Of a stretch of DNA of 64,000 bases, positions 50,403 to 59,958 are shown in pieces. Below the pieces are notes generated by a model. That model was given only the letters and a program-made list of their open reading frames with translations. It searched no databases and was not told the DNA's origin. Source of the DNA: Carboxylicivirga fragile (GTDB lineage Bacteria; Bacteroidota; Bacteroidia; Bacteroidales; Marinilabiliaceae); NCBI GenBank assembly GCA_025499625.1, contig JAFMVD010000006.1, positions 62,001-126,000 of the forward strand, read 5' to 3'. Position numbers and translations under genes: made by a program. How positions within the stretch are numbered: position 1 is the stretch's first letter; each line of letters opens with the position of its first letter.

Positions 50403-53400
50403 CTATTGCTCTATAGTTATTTCATCAATAAAAATATAGGATGGACGTCCAGCGCCACTATGCCAACTTGGCAACTCTCCGGCTCCCTCAATAATCACTT
50501 TCAAGTATTGCACCTTGGCTTCTGTTTTAAAACTTTTGGTATTGATAAGTATGTCTAGGTGTTCAGTTGGCACCGCATACGATTCTTTTGTAATTTCTTT
50601 AAAAGTTTTACCATCAAGAGAGCCCAATATCTTAATGCTTTTTGGAGGAAAGATCCATGATCCTGTATTTTGCATAAAATTCATTGTTACACCCGTAATT
50701 GCTTTTTTTCTCCCTAGATTGATCGTTGCCATAAATGCCTGGCCCTGAACTCCGGTCCATCTTCCATCTCTATAATTATTTGAACCCAATCGACCATCAA
50801 TAAGCGACGATATACCCGGATTATAGCTTTTCCCAAGTTTTACATTAGAATTGATAACAGGATATTCGGAGTTGCCGGTATTAAATATAGCCTTTCTGAA
50901 TTTGATGGTTTTAATATCACTATTATCAAAGCCTTTTTTAATACTAATAGCTTTGAGTACAGTTGATTTGTTGATTGTAATAGGTTTTGTATAAGTAAAA
51001 GATGTAGTACTAGGCTCATCTCCATTTAACGTATAGTAGATTGTAACATCCGGTGTTTCAGAAAGCAGTTCAATATCAAGCTTTCTGTGAAATACCCTTG
51101 ATGATGTACCAGGATATGGCATAAAGGCTTTAGGTGCAGGAAAATCAATAACATCGTCTTCGTCTGCAGCTATTTCTAAAGGTGCTTTATCTGCTGATTG
51201 CCCCCATGCTTGTGACTCAGTGCTCATTTCAAAACTCATATGCCCCCCTTCCATTATATCAGCATATTTAATGAAGGTTTTATTATAAGGCTTTCCGTTT
51301 AAAGTTGCTGATTTGATATAATAGCTTTTATCAGAATTGTTTTGCGTTTCAATTACAAACGTTTTTCCATTCTCAAGGTTGATGGTCACTTTATCAAATA
51401 AAGGACTGCCGATAATAAACTGATCACTAACAGGATTTATTGGATAAAATCCCATTGAAGAAAAAACATACCATGCCGACATTTGGCCTGTATCTTCATT
51501 TCCACTATAACCGTCAGGATTTGCCGAATACATCTCATCAATCACTTGCCTAATCAGCTCTTGGGCACGATCAGGGCGAAGGGCAAAATTATAGGCGTAT
51601 ATAACATGATGCGATGGCTCATTGCCTTGCGCATATTGTCCAATTAATCCGGTTACATCATGGGCATGATCATTATCATTAATAGCGTCTTGTTCAAACA
51701 TCTCATCGAGTTTAGCAACAAATGCTTCGTTTCCTCCATAAAGCTCAATGAGGCCATTTATATCGTGAGGGGCAAAAAAGGAATAATGCCAAGAATTACC
51801 TTCTGTAAAATCACCTGATCCAAAAAGGGAGATAGACATCGGATCAAAATCAGGATTCCAAACACCATTCTCATCACGTCCTCTCATAAAACGTGTTTCC
51901 GGATCGAATACATTTTGGTAATTTAACGATCGAAGTGTAAAATGTTTGTAATCCTCTTCTTTACCGAGTTTTTGAGCAACTTGCGCTATGGCATAATCGT
52001 CAAAGGCATATTCAACTGTTTTAGAAACCGAATTAGCTTCTTTTTCACGTGGAATATAATTCATGTGCTTGTAATCCTTAAGGCCCTGTCCATCACTCAT
52101 AGCAGAGTTTACCATAGCCTTATAGGCTTCTTCCTCATTGCCTGTATAATAGTTTTTTAGAATAGCATCAGAAATTACCGGAACTGAGTGATAACCAATC
52201 ATGGTATTGGTTTCATTGCTCCATAATTCCCAAACTGGTAGTTTACCCGACTCTTCATATTTTGCCATCATCGACTTAATAAAGTCATCGTTTGTTTTTG
52301 TATCGGTAATGGAATAAAGTGGATGTAATGCTCTAAAAGTATCCCATAGTGAATAAAGACTGTAATTAGTATGACTCTTTGCCGCATGAACTTTCATATC
52401 CATACCACGGTACTCACCATTAACATCCTGAAAAATGTTAGGATGAATTTTAGTATGATACATTGCCGAATAGAATACAATCCGATCCTTTTTGGTACCA
52501 CCTTCAACTTCAATTTTGGCTAATTCCTTATTCCACTGCTTTCGTGCTTTTGAATGCGTTTTCTCAAAATCAAAGCCTTTATTTTCAGCCTTCATATTTT
52601 CCCAGGCATTTTCACTTGAAACAGAAGATAAAGCAACTTTCACAAGAATAACTTCCTGATCACTTGTCTTATAGAAAAAAGCGCCTTTAATATTTTTGCC
52701 TTTAGCTTGTTTGCTGTTAGTTGTTGCTACATCGTCAATTGCAATTTCAGATTGAGAAAATGGCTTAGAGAATTCAATGGCAAAATAAACACGTTGATCA
52801 TTGGCCCAGCCCTGTGAGAACCGGTAACCTTCAACCTTGGTATCTGATATAATTTTTAATTCAGAATCCCTTACATTATCAGATATTCCATGTTTCAAGT
52901 CTAGTATAATATGGCTTTGGTCAGACTGCGGAAAAGTATATTGGTGTATGCCAGTACGCAAAGTGGCTGTTAGTTCTACATCAACCTTATAATCATCCAG
53001 GTGAACTGCGTAATATCCTGGTGATGCTTTTTCATTTTTTTTATTAAAACGACTACGGTATCCGGCATCAGGACCGCCTTTTGTTCCAGGCAAATATTTT
53101 ACCTGACCCACAGCTGGCATCAACAAGATATCGCCATAATCAGCTCCACCAGTTCCGCTTAAATGCGTATGTGAAAAACCTATGATTGAACTATCTGATT
53201 CGTGATAACCTGAGCACCAATCCCATCCTTCAACACCCGTATCCGGACTTAATTGCACCAAGCCAAAAGGCAGTGTTGCACCTGGAAAAGTATGTCCATG
53301 TCCTCCGGTACCAATAAATGGATCAACATATTTACTGTAGTCATACGCCTCCTTGGGGCTACATCCAGCAAAAAATAAAATAAAGCTAACAGCCGCAATA

Positions 53401-53465
53401 ATACTGTTAAAATAATTTGACTTGTACCTATTTATCATACCCATATTATCTCTCCTAATTATCAT
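50403..53465 (-). CDS. GH92 exo-alpha-mannosidase with C-terminal binding modules
   Basis: A 1020-residue lipoprotein (FFAGC); Met codons at residues 8 and 10 give better signal lengths than the first Met. The GH92 part (about 45-760) has YVDPFIGTGGHGHTFPGA, FSHTHLSGTGGADYGD, SLWDTFRALHPL, EGNSWHYSFFAPHD, GNEPSHHVIYAYN and GNEDTGQMSAWYVFSSMG. A chitobiase-C-like segment (YTLNGDEPS, about 800-860) and a discoidin-like domain (about 880-1020, ending HSGAGRPSYIFIDEITIEQ) follow. This tail closely resembles that of the GH20 at 32086 (HNGAGKPSWIFADEIMIK). It hydrolyses alpha-mannose from N-glycans. The gene starts 4 bases after the preceding GH92, so translation is coupled. Confidence 0.95.
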   Translation of the reverse strand: MIIRRDNMGMINRYKSNYFNSIIAAVSFILFFAGCSPKEAYDYSKYVDPFIGTGGHGHTFPGATLPFGLVQLSPDTGVEGWDWCSGYHESDSSIIGFSHTHLSGTGGADYGDILLMPAVGQVKYLPGTKGGPDAGYRSRFNKKNEKASPGYYAVHLDDYKVDVELTATLRTGIHQYTFPQSDQSHIILDLKHGISDNVRDSELKIISDTKVEGYRFSQGWANDQRVYFAIEFSKPFSQSEIAIDDVATTNSKQAKGKNIKGAFFYKTSDQEVILVKVALSSVSSENAWENMKAENKGFDFEKTHSKARKQWNKELAKIEVEGGTKKDRIVFYSAMYHTKIHPNIFQDVNGEYRGMDMKVHAAKSHTNYSLYSLWDTFRALHPLYSITDTKTNDDFIKSMMAKYEESGKLPVWELWSNETNTMIGYHSVPVISDAILKNYYTGNEEEAYKAMVNSAMSDGQGLKDYKHMNYIPREKEANSVSKTVEYAFDDYAIAQVAQKLGKEEDYKHFTLRSLNYQNVFDPETRFMRGRDENGVWNPDFDPMSISLFGSGDFTEGNSWHYSFFAPHDINGLIELYGGNEAFVAKLDEMFEQDAINDNDHAHDVTGLIGQYAQGNEPSHHVIYAYNFALRPDRAQELIRQVIDEMYSANPDGYSGNEDTGQMSAWYVFSSMGFYPINPVSDQFIIGSPLFDKVTINLENGKTFVIETQNNSDKSYYIKSATLNGKPYNKTFIKYADIMEGGHMSFEMSTESQAWGQSADKAPLEIAADEDDVIDFPAPKAFMPYPGTSSRVFHRKLDIELLSETPDVTIYYTLNGDEPSTTSFTYTKPITINKSTVLKAISIKKGFDNSDIKTIKFRKAIFNTGNSEYPVINSNVKLGKSYNPGISSLIDGRLGSNNYRDGRWTGVQGQAFMATINLGRKKAITGVTMNFMQNTGSWIFPPKSIKILGSLDGKTFKEITKESYAVPTEHLDILINTKSFKTEAKVQYLKVIIEGAGELPSWHSGAGRPSYIFIDEITIEQ

Positions 53466-53469
53466 TTTT

Positions 53470-55752
53470 CTACTTTATAAACGTATCTGATGGTGGAAAC
53501 GCCTCTTGCTGCACCCAAAGCTGCTTATTAGCTTTATTTCCCATCTCAAAAATTAATTCACCACCTTGCATTATGTCACTATGCTTAATGTAGGAAGTCT
53601 CAAGCGGCATTCCGTTAAGAGTGGCATTTTGTATAAAAATATTATCGTCTGATAAGTTCACCGTTTTAATAACAAAGGTCTTACTATTCTCCAGACTGAT
53701 ATCAACCTGATTGATTAATGGTGTGCCAATAACATACAATCCATCAGTTGGATTAACAGGGTAGAATCCCATTGACGAGTATATAAACCAAGCCGACATT
53801 TGACCGCAATCTTCATTACCACAATGCCCACTTGGAGTTGGTGCATACTGGCTATCGGCAATTTGTTTTATAATGGCTTGCGTCTTCCAAGGTTTACCAA
53901 TGTAATTATACAAATAGCCTACATGGTGACTCGGCTCATTACCATGCGCATATTGTCCAATCATTCCTGTACTAAATATGGGAAGTTTATCATCTTCTTT
54001 TGGATAATACGTAAACATCGAATCCAGTTTTTCTTCAAATCGTTTATTGGATCCCAATTGGTCAGCCAATCCTTGAATGTTATGCGGTACAAACCAAAAA
54101 TACTGCCAGGCATTCGACTCACAATAATCATCAGTATAATTTTTAGCTAAAAAAGGTTTAACGAATGAACCATCCGCATTTAAAGGACGTAAAAAAGAAC
54201 TTTCTGTATCATAGTGATTTGCCCAATTATTTGATCGCTTCATAAAATAGTCATAATCCCCTTTCTTACCCAAGGCTTTTGCCATTTTCGCTACTGTCCA
54301 GTCGTCATAAGCATATTCCATGGTTTTAGAAACGGACCAATTTTCATGCTCTTGGTTTGTTGAAATAAATCCTTCTTCCTTATACTCATCAATTCGCTGA
54401 GCATCTTGCATGGCAGATGCCTTGCATGCATCATATAGTTCCTCAGCATCCAAGTCATTTAATAAACCTTTAAAATAGGCATCCACAATTACCGGAACAG
54501 CATGGTATCCCATCATCATGTCTGTTTCATTACCTTCGAACGACCAAACTGGTAATAGCCCGGTTTCAGTATAATGTGCCATCATCGATTTAACCATATC
54601 AACTACACGATTAGTATGCATGATTGTATAAAGTGGGTGAGCAGCACGAAAAGTATCCCACAGTGAGAATAAATCGTAACGTATGTAACCTTGTGCCTGC
54701 TCAACTTCTCCATTAGGTGCTTTATAAAAACCATTATCATCGGATAGTATCCGAGGGTTAAGCATGGTTTGATACAGTGTAGTGTAAAAAGTTTGTTTTA
54801 GTTTAGTATTATTGGTTTCAATTGTGATTTTAGCCAACTCCTTGCTCCAGGCATTCTCTGCCGCTGATTTAATGTCGGTAAATAATTGCCCTTTTAGTTC
54901 CTTGTTGAAATTTGTAATAGCTCCATCAATACTAGAGGATGCAATGGCCACCTTAACCTCAATAACTTCTTCTTTTGAAGAATCGAAACCGAGCATGATC
55001 TTTGTATGTTTGGCTTTAGCTTTCGTCCTTACTATTTTGTCTTCCTCATATAGCTCGTAAGAATCAAATGCTTTTGAGAATTCAGCCATAAAATAAACAC
55101 GTTGATCGGCAGCCCATCCCGATGACTTTCGATAGCCCACTATGGTATTTTTATCCACAACTTTTATGTAAGTATCAGTTGGACCATCCCAGTTTAAACT
55201 ATATCCCAAGTCTAATATTATAGCCTTGCCTTCGTCCTTTGGAAAATGATACTTTTGAACTCCTCCACGCTCACTGGCCGTCATTTCTGCTTTTATACCA
55301 AAATCCTTAAGCATAACCTGATAATAGCCGGGGGAAGCATTTTCCTGATCATGAGAGAAAACAGAATATGGACGATTACCATTCTCTTTTATTGTTCTGG
55401 AACTACGATTGTTAATCGGCATAAACAATAAATCGTAAAGATCACCAGCGCCAGTTCCGCTTAAATGTGTATGACTAAAGCCGCTAATGATGGTGTCGGA
55501 GTATGAATAACCTGATATTCGATCCCAGCCGCTTATACCATGGTCAGGACTAAGTTGTACCGCTCCAAAGGGGAATTGAGCGCCAGGGTAGGTGTTACCT
55601 GGACCATCAGTACCCATAAATGGATTAACGTATGCTACTAAGTCTTGATTGCTGGAGCCTTGTTCTGATTTATCAATTGAACATGAGCATAAAAAGAGAA
55701 TAATAAAAATGCAAGATAAAACCCTCATATGATGTATTTTTATTTTTTTCAA
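53470..55752 (-). CDS. GH92 exo-alpha-mannosidase
   Basis: A 760-residue lipoprotein (FLCSC, Cys about residue 23; the Met at residue 9 is an alternative start). Landmarks: YVNPFMGTDGPGNTYPGA, FSHTHLSGTGAGDLYD, SLWDTFRAAHPL, ESNAWQYFWFVPHN, GNEPSHHVGYLYN and GNEDCGQMSAWFIYSSMGFYP. It has the complete set of residues expected of a calcium-dependent GH92 alpha-mannosidase and no extra modules. It is closest to the GH92 at 50403, with which it shares the NEPSHH loop, so they likely split common alpha-mannose linkages between them. It starts 78 bases after the beta-mannosidase gene, the widest gap in the operon. Confidence 0.95.
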   Translation of the reverse strand: MKKIKIHHMRVLSCIFIILFLCSCSIDKSEQGSSNQDLVAYVNPFMGTDGPGNTYPGAQFPFGAVQLSPDHGISGWDRISGYSYSDTIISGFSHTHLSGTGAGDLYDLLFMPINNRSSRTIKENGNRPYSVFSHDQENASPGYYQVMLKDFGIKAEMTASERGGVQKYHFPKDEGKAIILDLGYSLNWDGPTDTYIKVVDKNTIVGYRKSSGWAADQRVYFMAEFSKAFDSYELYEEDKIVRTKAKAKHTKIMLGFDSSKEEVIEVKVAIASSSIDGAITNFNKELKGQLFTDIKSAAENAWSKELAKITIETNNTKLKQTFYTTLYQTMLNPRILSDDNGFYKAPNGEVEQAQGYIRYDLFSLWDTFRAAHPLYTIMHTNRVVDMVKSMMAHYTETGLLPVWSFEGNETDMMMGYHAVPVIVDAYFKGLLNDLDAEELYDACKASAMQDAQRIDEYKEEGFISTNQEHENWSVSKTMEYAYDDWTVAKMAKALGKKGDYDYFMKRSNNWANHYDTESSFLRPLNADGSFVKPFLAKNYTDDYCESNAWQYFWFVPHNIQGLADQLGSNKRFEEKLDSMFTYYPKEDDKLPIFSTGMIGQYAHGNEPSHHVGYLYNYIGKPWKTQAIIKQIADSQYAPTPSGHCGNEDCGQMSAWFIYSSMGFYPVNPTDGLYVIGTPLINQVDISLENSKTFVIKTVNLSDDNIFIQNATLNGMPLETSYIKHSDIMQGGELIFEMGNKANKQLWVQQEAFPPSDTFIK

Positions 55753-55830
55753 TTATTATATAATTGAACGATCAATAAGAGATCCAAATGAATATATGAA
55801 ACTGTTAATATGAAAATATTAAGATTCTTT

Positions 55831-58383
55831 TTAATAGGTATCAACAATTGATTTAAGTTGAATTTCTTCTTCGAGATCAAGGATTGGTTTCGCTGATTCA
55901 AGAGTAACCCGATATTCTTTGTTAGGCATTAAATCAAAGTAGTTGTCGCTCCATTGGCCATCAATGGTGCTTGTGCTCAATTCCAGATTCTTAACAAAAA
56001 CAGGACTCTTAATAATTAGTTCTGCTATATTCTTATTTGTTTTAATCTTGATATCAATATCGTGTTTTACTAACTCAAGCTCCTTTACTTTAGAGAAAAG
56101 AAAGGTATTCTCGGTTTCTTTCGAATCGTATTTGGTCGTCATTACCAATACCAAATCATGTAGCTTATTACCTTTAATTAAATTGGCTAAGGATTGATTT
56201 AAGATCTGAACATTAGCATTTGCATCAAGTATCAGGTTTTTCTCTAGTTGCCATATTTGTTTTCCATCCAATGTTATTATTTTCAGAAGACTATGTACTT
56301 CCGTTGAATGGATTCTATCTGATATCAGGTGAACTTTTAATTTATCATTATCAAATACAGCACTTGAAATAATAGGTTCGAAAGCTTTTTTAATAAAATA
56401 CTGCATGGCTTTCCATCGTCCATAATAATCAATTCCGGACCAAGATACAACAGGCCAAACATCGTTAAATTGCCAATATAAGGTGCCCATGTTAAAGGGC
56501 TTATTTCTGCGGTGGGCCTCAAAACCAATGCGCATGCCTTCAGCTTGCATTACTTGATTGAGATATACAAAATCTTCAAATTTTTCAGGCATATGATAGT
56601 CACGTTGCATGTACTCTTTGATGGTAATATTACCAATAGAGCTTTTTTGATGACTTTTCATAACATCGGAATCGATGTCCCAGTCGTTTTTTTTCGAGAA
56701 GCTCTTGATGGTTGACATCGAAGGAAACGACTGAAAACCAAATTCACTCATGAAACGCGGCACATATTCATTAAGCTGCTTAAATTCGTGTTTACCCCAC
56801 CAAACACCCCAATAATGGTTGTCCGCTATTTTCATGTCGGCTTTATTCCCCCAATTACTAATTGGTGACGAATCGTAATAAAAACGTTGAGGATCTAGCT
56901 CTTTTACTTTGTTAGGCAAGAGTTGATTAAATAATTTATCGTAACCCTCAAGTAATTCTTTCTGGTCAGCTTCGTCATAGTTGTATTTATTTTGCCAGCC
57001 CCAATTATCCCATCCAACTTTTATTTCGTTATTGCCACACCAAAGAGCAAGAGATGCGTGGTTACGCAGACGTTTTATATTATATTCGGCTTCGTCCTCA
57101 ATATTACTAAAGAACTCATCATCCGATGGGTACATTGTGCAGGCAAACATGAAGTCTTGCCAAATTAAAATCCCTTTCTCATCAGCCAATTCGTAAAAAC
57201 GCTGATCTTCATATATGCCACCTCCCCATACACGTAGCATATTCATATTTGAATTTAATGCGTCGTCAAAATTACGTTGATATACAGAATCTGTCATACG
57301 CCCTAAGAAACAATCATTCGGTATGTGGTTAGCTCCCTTTATAAATGTAGGTATATCATTCACTTTCAAATAGAAACTTTCTCCAATTGAGTCAGGTTTA
57401 TTAATAACTTCGATGGTTCGTAAGCCTATTTGCATTGTTTTTTTGTCAACAATTTTATTGCCTATGCTTAGTTTTGAAGTGAATTGATATAGATGAGCCT
57501 CACCCATTCCATTTGGCCACCAACGTTCGGGATTATTGATTGTAGTGCTAAAATTAACAGTGTTGATACCTTTATTAAGGAGGATTTTTTGAGAATTATT
57601 TTTATTTTCATCAATGAATAATTCAATGTTGGCTGAAGCCTCGATATCTGATTCTATTTGATATGTTAAAGTAATATTGGCTTCATCATCAGCTAACTTA
57701 TTTTGCACAAACTGTATGTCATCAAAGCGAGCTTCATTCCATGTTTTTATCATTATAGGACGCCATATGCCAGAAGTTACAAACCTAGGACCCCAATCCC
57801 AGCCATAATGATAAGGTGCCTTTCGGGTATAAACACTGAGGTGTTCTTCTGATCGGTCATTATCGGCCGGATAGGTGTATTTTGATTTTAAGTGCTTTGG
57901 CAACGCCATTTTTATTGGCGAGTGAAAAATAAACTCAATCTTGTTTTTGCCAATAATCAATAAATCCTTTACTTCATGGCTATATGCCAGAAACATGTTT
58001 TTGCCTTTTAACAGATGTTGGTCATTTAGTTTAACATCGGCGTAGGTATCCAAGCCTAAAAATTCCAACTCAATATGCTGCTGCTTAAATTGTAATTCGT
58101 CAATAGTAAATTCTCCGCTATAATGCCAGTCTTCATGTTCAATCCATTGCAAACTATCTTCATTAGTCCCATAAAATGGATTATTGATTAGGTCATTTGC
58201 TTCCAAATCGGTATGTACATTTCCGGGTACATTGGCGGGCATCCAATTTTTGGTGCCCACTTGCTTAAACGACCATGTTGCATTTAACTCCCTTCTTGTT
58301 GCCTGATGTGACTCGGAACAAGACATAAACAATAATGTACTTAATGTAAATAGTGAGATCCAAACAGATGATTGACTTGTCAT
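55831..58383 (-). CDS. GH2 beta-mannosidase
   Basis: An 850-residue lipoprotein (LLFMSC). Beta-mannosidase hallmarks: the N-terminal VPGNVHTDL, FLGLDTYADVKLN and YHYGWDWGPRFVTSGIW. The barrel has MLRVWGGGIYE, WQDFMFACTMYP, acid/base Glu453 in CGNNEIKVGW and nucleophile Glu547 in RFMSEFGFQSFPS. MGTLYWQFNDVWPVVSW follows. Length and motifs match the Bacteroides periplasmic beta-mannosidases. It cleaves the Man-beta-1,4-GlcNAc bond of the N-glycan core after alpha-mannose has been removed. Its place between CutC and the GH92 genes, in the same operon as a PNGase F-like gene, supports that role well. Confidence 0.96.
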   Translation of the reverse strand: MTSQSSVWISLFTLSTLLFMSCSESHQATRRELNATWSFKQVGTKNWMPANVPGNVHTDLEANDLINNPFYGTNEDSLQWIEHEDWHYSGEFTIDELQFKQQHIELEFLGLDTYADVKLNDQHLLKGKNMFLAYSHEVKDLLIIGKNKIEFIFHSPIKMALPKHLKSKYTYPADNDRSEEHLSVYTRKAPYHYGWDWGPRFVTSGIWRPIMIKTWNEARFDDIQFVQNKLADDEANITLTYQIESDIEASANIELFIDENKNNSQKILLNKGINTVNFSTTINNPERWWPNGMGEAHLYQFTSKLSIGNKIVDKKTMQIGLRTIEVINKPDSIGESFYLKVNDIPTFIKGANHIPNDCFLGRMTDSVYQRNFDDALNSNMNMLRVWGGGIYEDQRFYELADEKGILIWQDFMFACTMYPSDDEFFSNIEDEAEYNIKRLRNHASLALWCGNNEIKVGWDNWGWQNKYNYDEADQKELLEGYDKLFNQLLPNKVKELDPQRFYYDSSPISNWGNKADMKIADNHYWGVWWGKHEFKQLNEYVPRFMSEFGFQSFPSMSTIKSFSKKNDWDIDSDVMKSHQKSSIGNITIKEYMQRDYHMPEKFEDFVYLNQVMQAEGMRIGFEAHRRNKPFNMGTLYWQFNDVWPVVSWSGIDYYGRWKAMQYFIKKAFEPIISSAVFDNDKLKVHLISDRIHSTEVHSLLKIITLDGKQIWQLEKNLILDANANVQILNQSLANLIKGNKLHDLVLVMTTKYDSKETENTFLFSKVKELELVKHDIDIKIKTNKNIAELIIKSPVFVKNLELSTSTIDGQWSDNYFDLMPNKEYRVTLESAKPILDLEEEIQLKSIVDTY

Positions 58384-58412
58384 AGTTATTGTTTTAAGTG
58401 CGCGCTATTCGT

Positions 58413-59165
58413 TTAAGTGCTATTATTCAACTTTTTAACGAGCTTCATTGCCTTAGATATTTTCTTGCAATCCACTGTTACTTTCTTGTACTCCTCGGCT
58501 TCAATATTACCCATAGAAAGACGTGGATTGTAAAAGGTCATTCCTGATTTAACCAACTTTGTTGCTGACATATGATAATACTGAGCTTTTGTCGAATCAT
58601 GCAGCTCTTGAATATTACTTGCATTGACACCACCACCAACTAATATTTCAATTTTCCCTCTGGAAAGATCAACCAATTCTTTAATCACACTCTGCCCTTC
58701 TACTGCTTCATTTTCAAGGCCTGAAGTAAGAACGGTATCAACACCAATACTAATTAAATCTTTTAGCGATTCTTTGTGGTTTTTTGACATGTCGAATGCT
58801 CTATGAAAAGTAAATTTCAAAGGTTTTGCTAATTCAACAAGTTGTTTAGTACGCTTAGTATCTACACTGCCATCGGGACATAAACAACCGCATACTACAC
58901 CGCTTAGCCCTGCTTTCTTAGCATTTATAATGTCCCTTTTAATGATATCGAACTCATCATCTGAATATAGGAAGTCACCACCTCTGGGTCTTATAATCGC
59001 ATATACATTTTTATGTCCACATAACATGGCAGCTTCCATTAGACCAAAACTTGGAGTAGTACCACCTTCCTTAATGTTATCGCACAATTCCAGCCTGTCG
59101 ACATCTAACATTACCGCCTCTTTAACGCCTTCAATATTATAAGTGCTAATTTCTAATTTTATCAT
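58413..59165 (-). CDS. cutC: CutC-family TIM-barrel protein
   Basis: A 250-residue cytoplasmic protein of the CutC family (PF03932), full length. Visible blocks: LDVDRLELCDNIKEGGTTPS, AIIRPRGGDFLYSDDE, CGCLCPDGSVD, KFTFHRAFD and ILVGGGVNASN. The family name comes from copper tolerance in E. coli, but the biochemical function is unsettled and the fold is that of a sugar- or metabolite-binding TIM barrel. Here it is embedded in an N-glycan operon, 3 bases after a DeoR regulator and 29 bases before the beta-mannosidase. A role in handling a released sugar or its phosphate fits better than copper handling; this is inference. The name should be read as a family label. Confidence 0.93.
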   Translation of the reverse strand: MIKLEISTYNIEGVKEAVMLDVDRLELCDNIKEGGTTPSFGLMEAAMLCGHKNVYAIIRPRGGDFLYSDDEFDIIKRDIINAKKAGLSGVVCGCLCPDGSVDTKRTKQLVELAKPLKFTFHRAFDMSKNHKESLKDLISIGVDTVLTSGLENEAVEGQSVIKELVDLSRGKIEILVGGGVNASNIQELHDSTKAQYYHMSATKLVKSGMTFYNPRLSMGNIEAEEYKKVTVDCKKISKAMKLVKKLNNST

Positions 59166-59168
59166 TGT

Positions 59169-59930
59169 TTAAATAATCTGTAAGCCTTGAATTTGGCTAT
59201 ATCTACTTAATACATTGTCAATAGGGGAAAGCTCAGTAATTAGTACATTCAGTTGATCAATTGAGATAATACTAAAGTTCTGAACTGATTCGAGCTTTTC
59301 ACTTAAGGCAACTGACACCACTTTTGCGCTTCTTTCAGCCATTTTTCTTTTAACTAATACTTCCGATCTGTCAATATCTGTTAAGCCACGATCAATACTT
59401 AAGCTGCGAGTTCCTATGAAGAAAATATCTGCATTAACTTCATTTAACAGATCAATGGTATCGGTTCCAACGGTAATTGGTACACCAGGGAGGAATTCTC
59501 CACCCAAAAAATACGTATTAATATTCCCTTTAGTAACCAATTCCGAAGCAATTGGCAAACAGTTCGTCATTACCGTTAACTTTATATCGTTAGGTAATTG
59601 CTTCGCAATTTGAAGGTTGGTTGTGCCTCCATCAATAAAAATTAACATATCGTCTTTTAACAAGGTAATTGCTTTTTGAGCAATTACCTCTTTTTCGCGG
59701 GCAGCAAAGATCTTTCTGTCATCATAGTTCATAGGTATATACGATGCAGAATTAAATAAAACGGCTCCTCCATGAACTTTTCTAATAAGCCCTTTATTGG
59801 ATAACTCTTTTAAATCTCGGCGAATTGTATCTTCTGATACATTTAGTTCGATACTTAATTCAGAAGACAGTACTTTAGAAGATTGTTTAATCTTCTCAAG
59901 AATACTGTTTTGGCGTTCTTCTTTTAACAT
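59169..59930 (-). CDS. DeoR/GlpR-family transcriptional regulator
   Basis: A 253-residue regulator of normal length. The N-terminal winged helix-turn-helix (about 1-57) has ERQNSILEKI, LSIELNVSEDTIRRDLKELS and RKVHGGA, the classical DeoR signature. The C-terminal DeoR sensor domain (about 75-235) begins EKEVIAQKAITLLKDD and contains FIDGGTTNLQIAKQL and FFIGTRSL. These domains usually bind a phosphorylated sugar or intermediate. It lies inside the operon between the PNGase F-like gene and CutC (28 and 3 bases), so it probably autoregulates the N-glycan operon, perhaps with mannose- or GlcNAc-derived phosphate as effector. DeoR control is less usual than HTCS or ECF control for a PUL. Confidence 0.95.
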   Translation of the reverse strand: MLKEERQNSILEKIKQSSKVLSSELSIELNVSEDTIRRDLKELSNKGLIRKVHGGAVLFNSASYIPMNYDDRKIFAAREKEVIAQKAITLLKDDMLIFIDGGTTNLQIAKQLPNDIKLTVMTNCLPIASELVTKGNINTYFLGGEFLPGVPITVGTDTIDLLNEVNADIFFIGTRSLSIDRGLTDIDRSEVLVKRKMAERSAKVVSVALSEKLESVQNFSIISIDQLNVLITELSPIDNVLSRYSQIQGLQII

Positions 59931-59958
59931 TTGAAGTTCAGTTTTATAGAAAAATTAT

